Source of the DNA: Diaporthe sp. PMI_573
Taxonomy: Eukaryota > Ascomycota > Sordariomycetes > Diaporthales > Diaporthaceae
Length of the DNA stretch: 64,000 nucleotides
NCBI GenBank assembly: GCA_021399435.1
Contig: JAJTUP010000013.1
Coordinates: forward strand, 1,054,001 to 1,118,000
Direction: 5' to 3'
The notes below the pieces were generated by a model. The model saw nothing but the letters and a program-made list of their open reading frames with translations, ran no database searches and was not told the origin of the DNA. Position 1 is the first letter of the stretch; each line of letters opens with the position of its first letter. Below are positions 22,865 through 33,127 of this stretch, one piece after another. The translations under genes were made by a program, and so were the position numbers.

Positions 22865-24780
22865 TCACTTCTCCTCGGGCGTAGCCGAACCCTCGACGTG
22901 GTTGCCATTATGGTCGGTGGTGCCCTTGGAGGTGGGCCTGTGGTGCTCGGTGGTGGTGACATCGGTGTCCTGGCGCATCATGGCACCGCCCTGGACGTGG
23001 CTGGCGCCGCCGAAGAGCTTGTCCATTTCCTCAAGAGGGACACCCTTGGTCTCTGGGATGAGGAAGAAGACGTAGCAGACGAGCAGACAGTTGATGCCCG
23101 CGAACATGTAGAAGGCGTAAAAGCCACAGTCCTCGAGGAAGAGCGGGAAGAACTGCTGCACGATGGCGTTGGCGATGTTCTGCGTCTGCCCAGCCATGCC
23201 TACACCCTGGGCCCGCACGTTGAGTGAGAAGATCTCAGAGCTCCAGATCCAGGTGACGGCGCCCCACGATGGCTTGTAGAAGAAGATGAAGAGGAAGAGG
23301 AGGAATACGATCGCTACTCCGACTGGGTATGACTTGGCGCCTTCAGAATCGGTCGGTGTCTGCGAGCCGACGGTGGCCACGATGAGCATACAGCATGCCA
23401 TACCTGAAGATATGTTAGTTCCCAAAACAAACAGAAGGGTTTGCTAAGCGAGACTGACCGGCGCCACCAATGATGAACAGGATCTTTCGTCCCCATCTCT
23501 CAACAATCCAGGTCACGTTGAGACAGAACAGAATGGAAAGTGTGGCATTCAGGGCGTTGATGAGGGCAATAGTGGACGCATCGCCGAAGACACCCTGGTA
23601 GATCTTGGTGGAGTACGTTGTAAGAGATCCCTGCCCTGTGAGCTGTTGGCCAGCATTCATGCCGAGTGCAAGTAGCAGCCTCTTGCGAACACTCTTGTCT
23701 TTCCAGAGAGCCGCGTACCCTGAAGATGTTTCCTTGCTGTTCCTCTCAAATTCGACGGCCTGGATGATGGTTTGCAATTCTTCCTCTGCCTCTTCCGAGC
23801 TGAAACGGGTGGCCATGAGGGAGCTTCGGGCCTTCTCAAGCTTGTCGTTCTTGATGCACCTGTGCGGAAGATAGCTGTCAGCAAAAAGTCTGATCTGGAG
23901 CAAGTAGACCATTGTTGTTGCTTACCATCTAGGAGAGGAGGGAAGACCTGGAAGGACACAAAGCACGTATATTGGGACCATCAGCTGGAAGATACAGACG
24001 ATCCTCCAGTCCCAGTTCGCTGGCAGCCGATCGAGGTATTTTGTGCAAGCGAAATTGATCCAGAAGGCGAAGAAGAGCCCAACACTGGCGAGCTGTGTCA
24101 GTCAAACAAGAGCGAAGTGCGGGAAGACACTAAAGCTTACCTATATGCCACCTGCCAAAACGTCATGACAATTCCACGGATCTTGGCGGGTGTAATTTCT
24201 CCGATGTATGACGGTCCGGCAGCTATAATCCCCGTTAGCAAGATTGGGTCCTATCGAGTTGTGTGCTGCGAAATGGGTAGAAGGCTGTGTTTAACACTGA
24301 CATAGAGCGATGCCCTGGCCAATTCCGTTGACGGCACGACCCACGATGAAGCATGCGATTTGGCCTCTAGGAGTGCATGTTTCCAGGATTGCACTGATCA
24401 TGATGAGAATAGTTCCGATACCCATTGCTGTTTTCCGGCCCAGAAAGTCGGCAACTGGGGCTGCAATGAACCATCCACTGATGATAGCACAGACAGAGTA
24501 AGCGGTGTTGACCCCTCCGACCAGGTTGGGTCCGGGATTGCCCATCCATTCGAGCCATGCTTCGGAGCCTTGGACGGCGTTGAAAACAGAGGCATCGAAC
24601 CCGTAATATGAGTTGCACAGCTGATGTGTGTTAGCCACCTGCTACGGCAGCCTAAAGTGTTGCATTCTGTAACATTCCAAAACCATGAGAGACGGGGATC
24701 CGTGGGAAGAGATGAGTGATACTTACGGCTGCGGAAAGTGCGCAGAACCAGGCGTATCCTTTACGCCCCATTATCGCCAT
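22865..24780 (-). CDS. MFS sugar transporter (hexose/lactose-permease type)
   Basis: Six exons (24727-24780, 24302-24620, 24141-24222, 23926-24084, 23459-23859, 22865-23403) encode 517 residues, a usual sugar-porter length. Recognisable motifs, in order: DFLGRKTAMGIG (helix 2-3 loop), GRAVNGIGQGIAL then PSYIGEITPAKIRG (helices 4-5), LPSSPRW (the PESPRW position), GQQLTGQGSLTTYSTKIYQ (helix 7), VERWGRK (helix 8-9 loop) and PETKGVPLEEMDKLFG after the last helix. It would import sugars at the plasma membrane; the substrate is not readable. Its first intron (106 nt) is a family B introner copy, listed separately. All six exons join in frame. The start codon sits directly before GRKGYAWF, as in homologues. 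Confidence 0.9.
24621..24726 (-). mobile_element. introner-like element, family B copy 1
   Basis: This is intron 1 of the sugar transporter (phase 0, 106 nt). In transcript orientation it starts GTAAGTATCACTC, then ACGGATCCCCGTCTC, then a CCGTAGCAGGTGG block with a CTAAC branch site, and ends CATCAG. The same blocks in the same order make up introns at 40,132-40,236 and 48,635-48,738 in unrelated genes. Sharing across the whole intron body is not expected for ordinary introns. Confidence 0.85.
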
Positions 24781-26402
24781 ATTTGTGAGATTATTGTGTG
24801 GCTAGATGCAAGAGTTGGGGGTCTAGCAAATGCTTTGATGAAAAGATGAAAGTCAATGGAGTTTGGAATGACCACGGGAGACGAGTCCAGAAGCCCAGAA
24901 GCCGGCTCCATGGAAGTCTTGACCCCGGATATAATAAAGACGTCCATAGTGCCCCGTGGGGAGGGAGGAGACGGCGACGTGTAGCTGATGATACGAGCAC
25001 AGCACCTGTCGCGGGAAGCAGATGATGGGCGCATAGCATGACGCCTACAGGGGCAGATGTTAAGCGGCACACACCGCTTGGGTGTCAATGGCGAGGTTTG
25101 CTGTGCGGGCTCGACCAAAGCGGCCTAACAGTAGGAGGTACTTGGGCGATTTAGTAACGTGTTGTTGAGGAAAGTCTCGCTGAGAGTGGAGTGACTCCAG
25201 AGTTCTTCCATCAATCGCAGTGGACGCGGCTGTGGCCGAATAGCCCCGAAAAAAGACAGGCACGAAGTCGATCCATGATGGATCACAATCCAAGGGTCCT
25301 CCTCCTCATCCTCTGGCCGCGGTCGACGCTCCCCGTTTTCAGGGTAGCCGAGACAGCGCACAAGGCCTCTCTTTTTGTTTCCCTGGCAGAGTCTGACAAG
25401 ACAGGCGCGCCGGGTTTAGTGGCGGCCCACCGTCGAGGCTCGCCATTCGGGCCGTTCGATCGTGCCCTGAGCAAGCGTTCAAATCAAGTCTGCGAGGGCA
25501 TCAGTCGCGGCCCCACCGGGGCCCACCCCTCCGCAAAGTCCCCCATACCAGCGCAGCAGCTGTGGTGGGAGACATGCTCGCCTCCACGACAATCCCCGCC
25601 CCCGGATCCAAAGAGGTCCCCAGGTCGGGCTTGGGACAATCTTCGCCGGGAATCCGTGGCGGACTGCATTGCCCCAGCATTGACCGAGTCGTCCTCTGCG
25701 TCTGTGACGTCGAGGGCATCCGCTCAATTTCCGAGCTGTGCAGGTCCTGCGCGTCATCCGGCTACGACGGCATTCTGGGCCACTGTCGCGCAGCGCGACG
25801 TTGGGACGCCAGCTACCGGGAGCACAATCCGGACGTTGCTTATCGCCCAGACTGCGGCGGCGGCCGGAGGCGGAGTGTTTTCGTTGGAGTCTAGACAACG
25901 ATGCCAAGATACACAGGGCTAGAGGCAGATATGGCGCCACCCGAGAGAGATCTCAGGGATCATGTGTCGAATCAGCCATGTACCAAGGCGGCGTCTTTTA
26001 TTCCATCTGTGGCATGCATGCTTCCTGCTGGTGCCGTCAGTCGAGGTGGTCTTTTGCCTAAGTTGCGCTCTGTAGTGAGCCCGAAATGTGGTCTCATGGG
26101 AGCCAAAGCCCCAAAGCCGCTTCCATGTAGTGTACACGGCAGTGTAGGCGCTTGGCGTGTGGCCTTACCGAAGCCAAGCTCAGTTGACAGGATTGGCACA
26201 GGGGATCTCCCCATGGGTCTTGCCTTGAGCTCGCCACCATCGGGCGGTTTGCCGACAACTTCCACCCACCCCGGACAGGTGTGCCCAGGGTTAGGGTATC
26301 CGGCAGCAGGGCAGCTTCGACACCGAATAACTACACTTGAAAACAAGGCTCCACCAAGGGTTTGATGCTAGACAGACATGACAATCTCACACTGCCCGCA
26401 AC
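24781..26402. other. divergent intergenic region
   Basis: Lies between the divergent sugar transporter and Swi5-like genes. A 243-codon forward frame (25,191-25,922), a reverse frame over the same DNA and another forward frame (25,901-26,365) are low-complexity translations of GC-rich DNA. They lack motifs and are not called. Confidence 0.45.
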
Positions 26403-27188
26403 ATGGGACCGCCGCATACCACACTACTGTCGGCTGCCGACTATGACTTTGTCAGGGAATTCCAAGACTCCCTGTCCTCAGAAGCGGCCAACGGCCGAGA
26501 CTGTGGGGGGCTTCTTACGGCCATACTTGGTCACTTGGGCCATTTCAAGGAACAGATCCATGCCGAGAGTGTTGGAAGTCAACACGACTGGGGTCCAGTC
26601 ATAGCCGAGGCACACGGAGGGAGCGAAGTCAGCATCAGCATCAGCATCGCTGGGCCAGGCCCCGAAGATCATTTTCAGGTGCGGGTCAGCAGCGTCGACG
26701 ATGCCTCGCGCATGGTAAGCCTCTGAGTCCTATTCAATTGGTGAACACGTTCAACCTGTAATTTTCTAACGGCCGGTTTCCCAGGTTGCGTTTGTTGCTG
26801 GAGTTGATGCCGCAGTAAGCGTCTACTAGCCAAGTCGACTTTCAAGTAATCATACTTACGATCCAGTGTCGGACAATGAGAGATATGCACAGTCACTGTG
26901 TGTTGGTCACTCAGAAACTTCAAGAGCTCGAGGCAGGACAGAGTCGTCTCAAGTGGGTCTCCTCCTCAGCGCTCCCACATAATGTTCAGTCCTCCGTGTT
27001 AATGAAGCCGGTGGGAGTGCAGCAAAAGGGCCGAATCAACTGTGAGCGAGCACATCGAACTTCTTCGTCAGTACAACAAAGTCAAAGACGTCGGCCAACA
27101 ACTCATCGGTCTGAATGCCGACAATCGCGGCGTCCCCGTCGGATCACTCTACACCGACGAGCACTATGGAGTGGGACCAAACGATTAA
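26403..27188 (+). CDS. Swi5/Sae3-like recombination mediator
   Basis: Four exons (26403-26714, 26785-26814, 26867-26952, 27023-27188) encode 197 residues. All exons join in frame through GTAAGC, GTAAGC and GTGGGT donors. Exon 2 is only 30 nt. The C-terminal 75 residues fit the Swi5 family: a coiled-coil (VTQKLQELEAGQSRL), then SEHIELLRQYNKVKDVGQQL, then NRGVPVGSLY. Swi5 (Sae3 in budding yeast) pairs with Sfr1 and helps load Rad51/Dmc1 on single-stranded DNA in homologous recombination, in the nucleus. The N-terminal 105 residues have no recognised domain and could be partly mis-modelled; many Swi5 proteins are shorter. The domain call is good; the start is uncertain. Confidence 0.68.
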
Positions 27189-27262
27189 AACATCAAGTCT
27201 TACATTCTCTTTGCTAGAACGGTCTGCTTTAGGAAGTCTTCATGTGCCCCCCCCGGGCCGAA

Positions 27263-29379
27263 TCACGATACAATCCTCTTTGACTTCACTTTACTCGAGA
27301 GGCTGAGGATCTTCTCCGCAGCCTTCTCCGCGACTACGAGGATCGTGCCTGTGGGGTTCGCCGTGACCATCCCGGGCAGGATACTTGCATCTACGGCAAA
27401 GAGGTTCTCAGTTCCATATACCCGAGTGTCAGCGTCGACAACAGCCTGTCCTTGAGTGCTGTCTAGGCCGCTATCGGCCCCCATCCTTGCCGTGCCCATG
27501 AGGTGGAGTCCGCGGCGTGATGCGATGCTGATGGTAACCTGAATCAAGATCAATTAGCTACATATTCCCTCTAAGGCCGGGCTTTGTCGGCGCAAAATGG
27601 AATCGTCCACGAGAGTGGACCAGACTCAGCAAGCAGAGATGGACCCACGCTGTTGACGTATTCCATGACGGTCTGGTTAGACGCTGGCTTCACCAGACTG
27701 ATTTCGGGGTTCGCCCTCAGGGAAGCTATCATGCGCTCGCCGGATATGACACAGGCTTTCTTATCGTCATCTGTCTGGAAATACGGCATCTCCGCGTATG
27801 AAATCGTCATCTAGGAGACACTTTAGATTGCCTTCCCTTTCATTGAACGATTGCTCTGCCAATGTTGAGGAGGACAATGGACAATATCTCACATTCGGGT
27901 TTATAGCGAGACGACCGACGGAGGAAGAGCCACGCCCCACAAACTGTGATAATGTTAAGACATTGTAAGGAGGCCCAGGGTTCTGAATTCGTGTTGTCCA
28001 TTGTATCTGCCTCGGCTTGCCGTCGGAGAATTCAAACCCGTCGAGAACCTCCCAGGCCACTGTCACTTATTAGCAATAGCCTTCAGTGGGTGTTCTTCGG
28101 GCACGCAACGATCGGAATATCAGGGGAACGAGGTTCAATTGCTCACTCGGGCCATGGTTGTTTGGCGGACCCGCTAGCATTCCGCTGCGGCTCTGCAAAT
28201 ACTGCTGAACATCACTCTGAACAGGGTTGGCCCATATCTGATTTGACCAGTCGTAGTTCTTGACAGAAGGATGCGAGATTTGAAAATCGGTCACCTGGTG
28301 GTCTTTGAGGTTCTCCCCGACCGGCAGTCGAAGCCATTGAGACTTGTCAATGAAAGTCGGTCCGTCGGATTCTGAATCGGCCACAACCTGAATCTGCTCA
28401 TCAGGCCCGATGCCACTCCGAAAGAGGATCTTCGGTGTCCCGAAATATCCGGCAGAGAGGACCACACGCCCCGTGTTGGCAGTGACGTTAACGACGCCTG
28501 CTCCGCGCGAATTCGGCTCCAGCTCTACACCCGTTATTCGGCCGCCATCGCGGACCACACGACGCACACTGATGCCTGTCCATAAGGCGAAGTTGGGCCT
28601 CGACCTGGCGGTCTCCAGGTACGTATCCACCGGCCCATTGCGATACCCATCCTTGAAGTGGTAATTCGCGTAGCTAAAAGTCCCGTTTTTCTCGTCCGGC
28701 ACCTCGTTCGCCGTCACGTTCTTCCAGCCAGCTGCCTTCAGGGCAGCAGACACGACATTGTATCCTTCCGGGCTGTACAGAATCCCATCTGGGGACGGGC
28801 GATCCGTCGCTGGCATGCGTGAGAATGCACGCGCAATGGAGGCCTCCATGTCCGCAGACTTCCAGCCGTCCGGATATCCGTTCTCATCGAAGTCCGCCGC
28901 GGGCGGACGCCACCACAGGGCCGAGTTGACAGCCGTCGAGCCCCCAAGGACGCAACCTGCCGGATTGTCGGCCTGGTCACTGCAGGTGATGTTGGTCATG
29001 CTCGACCAGAAGTACTGCGCTAGTCCGGGGACATCGAACCGAGTCAGGTTGGTACCATTCAGCCACCCCGGCCTCCAGTTGTCAAAAGGGAGCGCGGCCG
29101 TCTCCACGTTGGGTATCCATCGCCCTGATGACGGTGGACCTCGCTCGATCAGTAGGACGCTGTGGCCTGCTTCGGACAGTCTGTCGGCGACTACTAGTCC
29201 TGCCGCGCCTCCTCCGACTACTATGTAGTCGTAAGACTTGTTGCCAGGTTGTGCATTGGAATTCGCGAGACCCTGCGCCAAGGCTGCGTTGACTTGCCTA
29301 AGGTCAGTACGCGTCTATTTTTTGAATTAGGACTTGTAGAAACTCACGAAGAAGATATAGCAGTGCAAACAACGACATC
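27263..29379 (-). CDS. GMC oxidoreductase, cellobiose-dehydrogenase-like flavodomain
   Basis: Five exons (29349-29379, 28147-29298, 27893-28059, 27649-27810, 27263-27538) give 595 residues. The short first exon supplies a hydrophobic secretion signal (LFALLYLL). The ADP-binding fold is near residue 30 (DYIVVGGGAAGLVVADRL, then LLIERG). GCVLGGSTAVNSALWWRP is the GMC signature, and the C-terminal LHLMGTARMG and NLFAVDASILPGMVTANPTG form the active-site region. The His of the first catalytic pair is present; the second pair position is Asn. Similarity to the CDH flavodomain (auxiliary activity family AA3) is clear in style, but there is no N-terminal haem domain and no cellulose-binding module. 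It likely oxidises a sugar or alcohol and yields peroxide. Exon 2-3 and 4-5 joins rest on GTGAGC and GTGGGT donors. Confidence 0.82.
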
Positions 29380-30278
29380 TTCCTGTCGTCCTCACCTTGA
29401 CAATAATTTGCGTAGAAAGCGATATTCTACTTTTGGGCAGGCCCCCATCCTATTTCATTTACATCCCCTGTAATCCGGTCTGAGGTCTATATTCGAAGCA
29501 CTGTGAGGGATAAAGTTTAGCCAAGCTGGGCAGAACTCTAAACTATCAAAGCGCATGCCGAAAGCTTATTAACTGGAAGAATTGGCCCCCCTCTCAGGAG
29601 CTTAAAATTACAGGTCTATATCACGCATTTCCAAGCATAACCACCCGTTCATCCTGCATGCCTAAACTCAAGTCCCCTCCTGCTGGCCATCTACCTATTT
29701 TCAGGCGGCAATATTTCGACTATTATTGGGCGGCCCGAGCATCTCAGCAGTTTGAGGGGCTGAATTATACGATTTGACACTTGATCAATCATATCTGCCG
29801 ATCCGCGTTTTATGACCCGATGGCAGCTTTCTACCCATCAGTCACATTGGGGGGGGGGGAGGGCGGAAGACCAGCCGCACTAGAGCTGTGTGACCATGAA
29901 AATTGGCAAAAAGAAGTCTCCGGATTCATGGTCTGAGAATAGATGACATGTAGACCAAGACCAAGGTCTAAAATCATGAACTGCTAGCGCCGAGAGGTCC
30001 AGATGTCGTTTGTACGTCGAGGTGCAAGTTGGTGGCGAAGCTCATTCAATTCTGTTCTTGGCTGGTTCTCACCCGCCTGGTTCCAACAGGATTGTTTGCT
30101 AACGGGCTCTAGTCCCAACAGGCACTCGTGCCTGTTCCTTCTCCCAGCTCTTATTACTTTCTAGAGCTGCTCAAATGTCGCTACTCCCCAAATTATCCAC
30201 TCATCGTTCTCTCATCCGTTCATTGCTTTACAGAAGACCGTAAGCAAACAACACATACCGTCTCATATTTTGCTCATC
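29380..30278. other. divergent intergenic region
   Basis: Promoter space between the GMC gene and the hydrolase. Contains a run of about ten G at 29,850. No gene seen. Confidence 0.5.
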
Positions 30279-31070
30279 ATGGCATCTCCGATCAAGCCTA
30301 CGTTACTAATCATCCATGGAGGGTGGCACGTCCCCAGGAGCTACCACAAGCTTACCAGTGCCCTTCGTGCCGCCGGGTTCGAGGTGCACATCCCTCGGCA
30401 TCTGTCTGTGAACCAGAGCCGGCCTCCCAATGCCGACTTGGGATCACACACCTTTCTCATTCGGTCTTATGCCACCAGCCTTGTTAAGGTGGGCAGGATC
30501 GTTGCAGTGTTTATGCACAGCTATGGCGGTCAAGTTGGTACGAACGCTCTTTATGGGTTGAGCAAAGAGTCCCGTGCTGCTCAGGGCAAATAAGGAGGCA
30601 TTTCCCAGCTGATTTACATGGCGGCCTTCGCTCAGCCAGAGGGAAAGAGCATGATGGACAAGGTCGCTGAATCTGGTCAAATGGATCCCATTCCCATTGC
30701 GTTTGGGTTTGACGAGGATCAGACCCGCGTGCCTAACTACCCTAAGGAGGGCCTCATGGGGCAGGCCAATGCAAATGAGCTGAATGCCAAGGAGGTGGAG
30801 GACTACATTGGAAGTCTAGTTCGTTGGAATGGGAGGTGCATGTACAGTCCCATTCAAAACACACCCGCCTGGCGCGACAAAGTCAGGATCTCCTACATTT
30901 ACACGACTGGCGATGCTACGGTCCCTGCGGATTATCAGAAGAATATTGTCGAATTGTTGGAGAAGGAGGGCAAGACAGTTGAGACGGTTGAGTTAGAGAC
31001 TGGCCATTGCCCCAATTTGACTGCAACACATAAGGTGGTGGATGCAGTGATCAAATTCACATCGCATTGA
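30279..31070 (+). pseudogene. alpha/beta hydrolase with in-frame stop codon
   Basis: From ATG 30279 to TGA 31068-31070 one frame of 264 codons reads as a complete small alpha/beta hydrolase, interrupted only by TAA at 30591-30593. Motifs on both sides are intact: LLIIHGGWHVPRSY near the N-terminus, MHSYGGQVGTNAL (nucleophile elbow, Ser in HSYGG) before the stop, and GISQLIYMAAFAQPEG directly after it. YTTGDATVP (Asp region) and the final ETGHCPNL (His) follow. The stop replaces a residue in a surface stretch (AAQGK-stop-GGIS). A 57-nt GTACGA...ATAAG segment (30,537-30,593) could be spliced out in frame, but that would delete conserved sequence after the nucleophile. A recent nonsense allele is the simplest reading; sequencing error and readthrough remain possible. 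Confidence 0.75.
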
Positions 31071-31295
31071 GTGATAGGAACGAATCTCAGGCTATCATTG
31101 TTGGAGCAAGGACTCCAAGGGGGGGAAGGCTTCGCTGAACTCAAACAATTGAGCTAAGTCTGATTTCATTCCATCACTCATTTATGTTCACGTGCTGTGT
31201 CCAGGTGTCATCTTGAACGTAACTGATGATTGCAAGAGGTATCATGGTGAGTTCATGAGATGTAGACTACATGAGTTTGATCTAAATACATCGGC
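31071..31295. other. convergent intergenic space
   Basis: Short 3' region between the converging hydrolase and amino-acid transporter genes; nothing recognisable. Confidence 0.4.
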
Positions 31296-33127
31296 TTATC
31301 CCGTTGCATTGCTGGCACAAGTCCACGGTTTCGAGGCTGACGCGGTGGCGATCGACTGGATCGAGACCCAAAGACCTAAGACGCAGAGAAGAAAGCCCAC
31401 TACTAGAAGAAGCACGCTCCCAGTAAAGCGAATGATCTGTCTCCGGCTCGAGAACCAGTTTCCATGATGCATCCACAACCAGAAGATGCCCGGCAGCCCG
31501 AAACAGAACCAGCTGGCAAACGCCGCGGCGACAATCCCCAGGAGGTCGTTGAACACAGGGATAGACTGGGATATCACCATCCCAAGCGCCCAGATGGCCA
31601 GAGTGATGACGAGCCAGGCGATTGTAGACAGCTTTGTCCTCCTGACGGCGTGCTTTGTGTGGCCAAAGATGCGAGTGAAGACGTACTGCGATGCAACGTG
31701 GGTATAGATGACGGCCGCGATGGCAATGGTGGGGATGGCAATTCCCCATATGACTTTGCGGACGGTCGCGCTCCCAGCTGCGGATAAAGCAGGCGATGGG
31801 GCGTCGGGCCCGACGTAGACATAGATTATGACTGCGGATATAATGTAAATGGTGGTGTCTGTGATTTGCAGGAATGCCAGCGCCTTTGGCCAGTCATCAG
31901 GGTTCTTGAATTCGGCGATGACACTGAAAAAGATAGCATGGCTAGCTGTTGGACAATCATGGGTTAGACTCCTCTATCATGATTCTGGGGTTATCCTGAA
32001 GTCTATTGGCGGCAGATAAGTAATGACTTACAGAAAGCACTTGAGATATTAGTCACAGCCAGGAAGGCTGGAGCAAAGCCAAGGGACTTGAACACTTCGA
32101 TAGAACCACTCCCAATGGGTTTCTCAATTCCAACATCAATGACGGTGATGAGCACAGCGACCAAGATGGAGATGCACGCTTTGTAGTTGTTAGTAGTGGA
32201 GCTAGATGTATAGATAGACCAATATTGGGCTGCCTGTCTGAACTTACATGCTGCAGACATCCAGCTGGTGTACTTCAAAGTCCTGGGGATATTGAATAAC
32301 CAGAAAATCAACATTCCAATCGCTGCCCACGCGACAGTACAGACAGTGCCATTTGTAAGTGTGTTCATGCAGATGGTCCACATCAGAATATGGCCGCCCA
32401 AGAGGAAGACCTGCAGGACTGTCTGGGCCCAGCCAAACACTTCCCTGAAAATGCCGCCCACTGTAGCATTCAGAGTCAGCTATCAAAGGACCAAATGAAT
32501 AGTTTCATATTAATTAGGGGAGAAAATGGCCACAATGTGGTCATTGCCTGCCTTAGAGCCAGCAGCGTGACAAGTTCTTTGAAGCATATGCCATAGAGGG
32601 GAGGTGTTTCTGCTGGAAGGGGTTAAGATTTTATCCAGAAGCTGCTTACTGCCAATCGACCTCCCAAGGAGTCCAACCGCATCTCCGAAGTTCTGGACGA
32701 AGGGATACTGCTTCCGGAACTCGGCAAGCAGAAGGCCAGAGTATGTCGCCAGCGCGCTAATGACGCATAAGAGGATGATGCCCGGCACGAGGCCAACGGT
32801 TGCCAGAACCGAGGGAAGTGACAGGATCCCCAGGGAGACCGTCTCTGCCACCAACAGAATGCCTCCTTGTCTACAAAGTGGTCAGCCAGTCGCACCGAAT
32901 CGACGTGCGAGAGACGGCGGAGCTACTCACAACCAATGAAGAGTTTTGAAGTCAATTAACTCTCCCTCAACGCTGCCGAGGACGCCACCGGCATTGCTTG
33001 ATGCACAGGACGCAGGCTGTTGTTGCTCGCCAACGGGGACGTCGTCCTTGGGTTCAGATGGCCGCTCGAGCGTTGCCTGGTTCTCAGGGTCTGCTGGCGC
33101 AGTTGTGGCTTCTGCTTTGCTTCGCAT
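31296..33127 (-). CDS. amino-acid transporter (AAAP family, Aa_trans)
   Basis: Five exons (32931-33127, 32650-32870, 32248-32460, 32032-32178, 31296-31945) encode 475 residues, normal for the family. After a 65-residue hydrophilic N-terminus, 'GGILLVAETVSLGILSLPSVL' is the first membrane span of the amino acid/auxin permease fold. It is followed by about ten more spans, including the C-terminal 'GMVISQSIPVFNDLLGIVAA' and the 'SWFCFGLPGIFWLW' segment usual in fungal members. It probably imports neutral amino acids by proton symport. Intron 2 (189 nt) is a family A introner copy; the other introns are 60-110 nt. All joins are in frame. Confidence 0.87.
32461..32649 (-). mobile_element. introner-like element, family A copy 1
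   Basis: Intron 2 of the amino-acid transporter (phase 1, 189 nt). In transcript orientation it starts GTAAGCAGCTTCTGGATA. It has a CCCCTTC block about 30 nt in and ends with a GCTGACTCTGAATGCT block plus ACAG; CTGAC is the likely branch site. The same ends and similar interior occur at 47,838-48,028 and 63,585-63,772. It is about three times longer than most introns here. Confidence 0.9.

Noticed and set aside
25191..26365. Long forward frames (243 and 154 codons) and an overlapping reverse frame
   Set aside because: GC-rich low-complexity translations open on both strands at once; no domain motif and no conserved start context.
30537..30593. 57-nt in-frame intron that would remove the hydrolase stop codon
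   Set aside because: It would delete the conserved segment right after the nucleophile elbow and its acceptor context is weak; a nonsense mutation is simpler.
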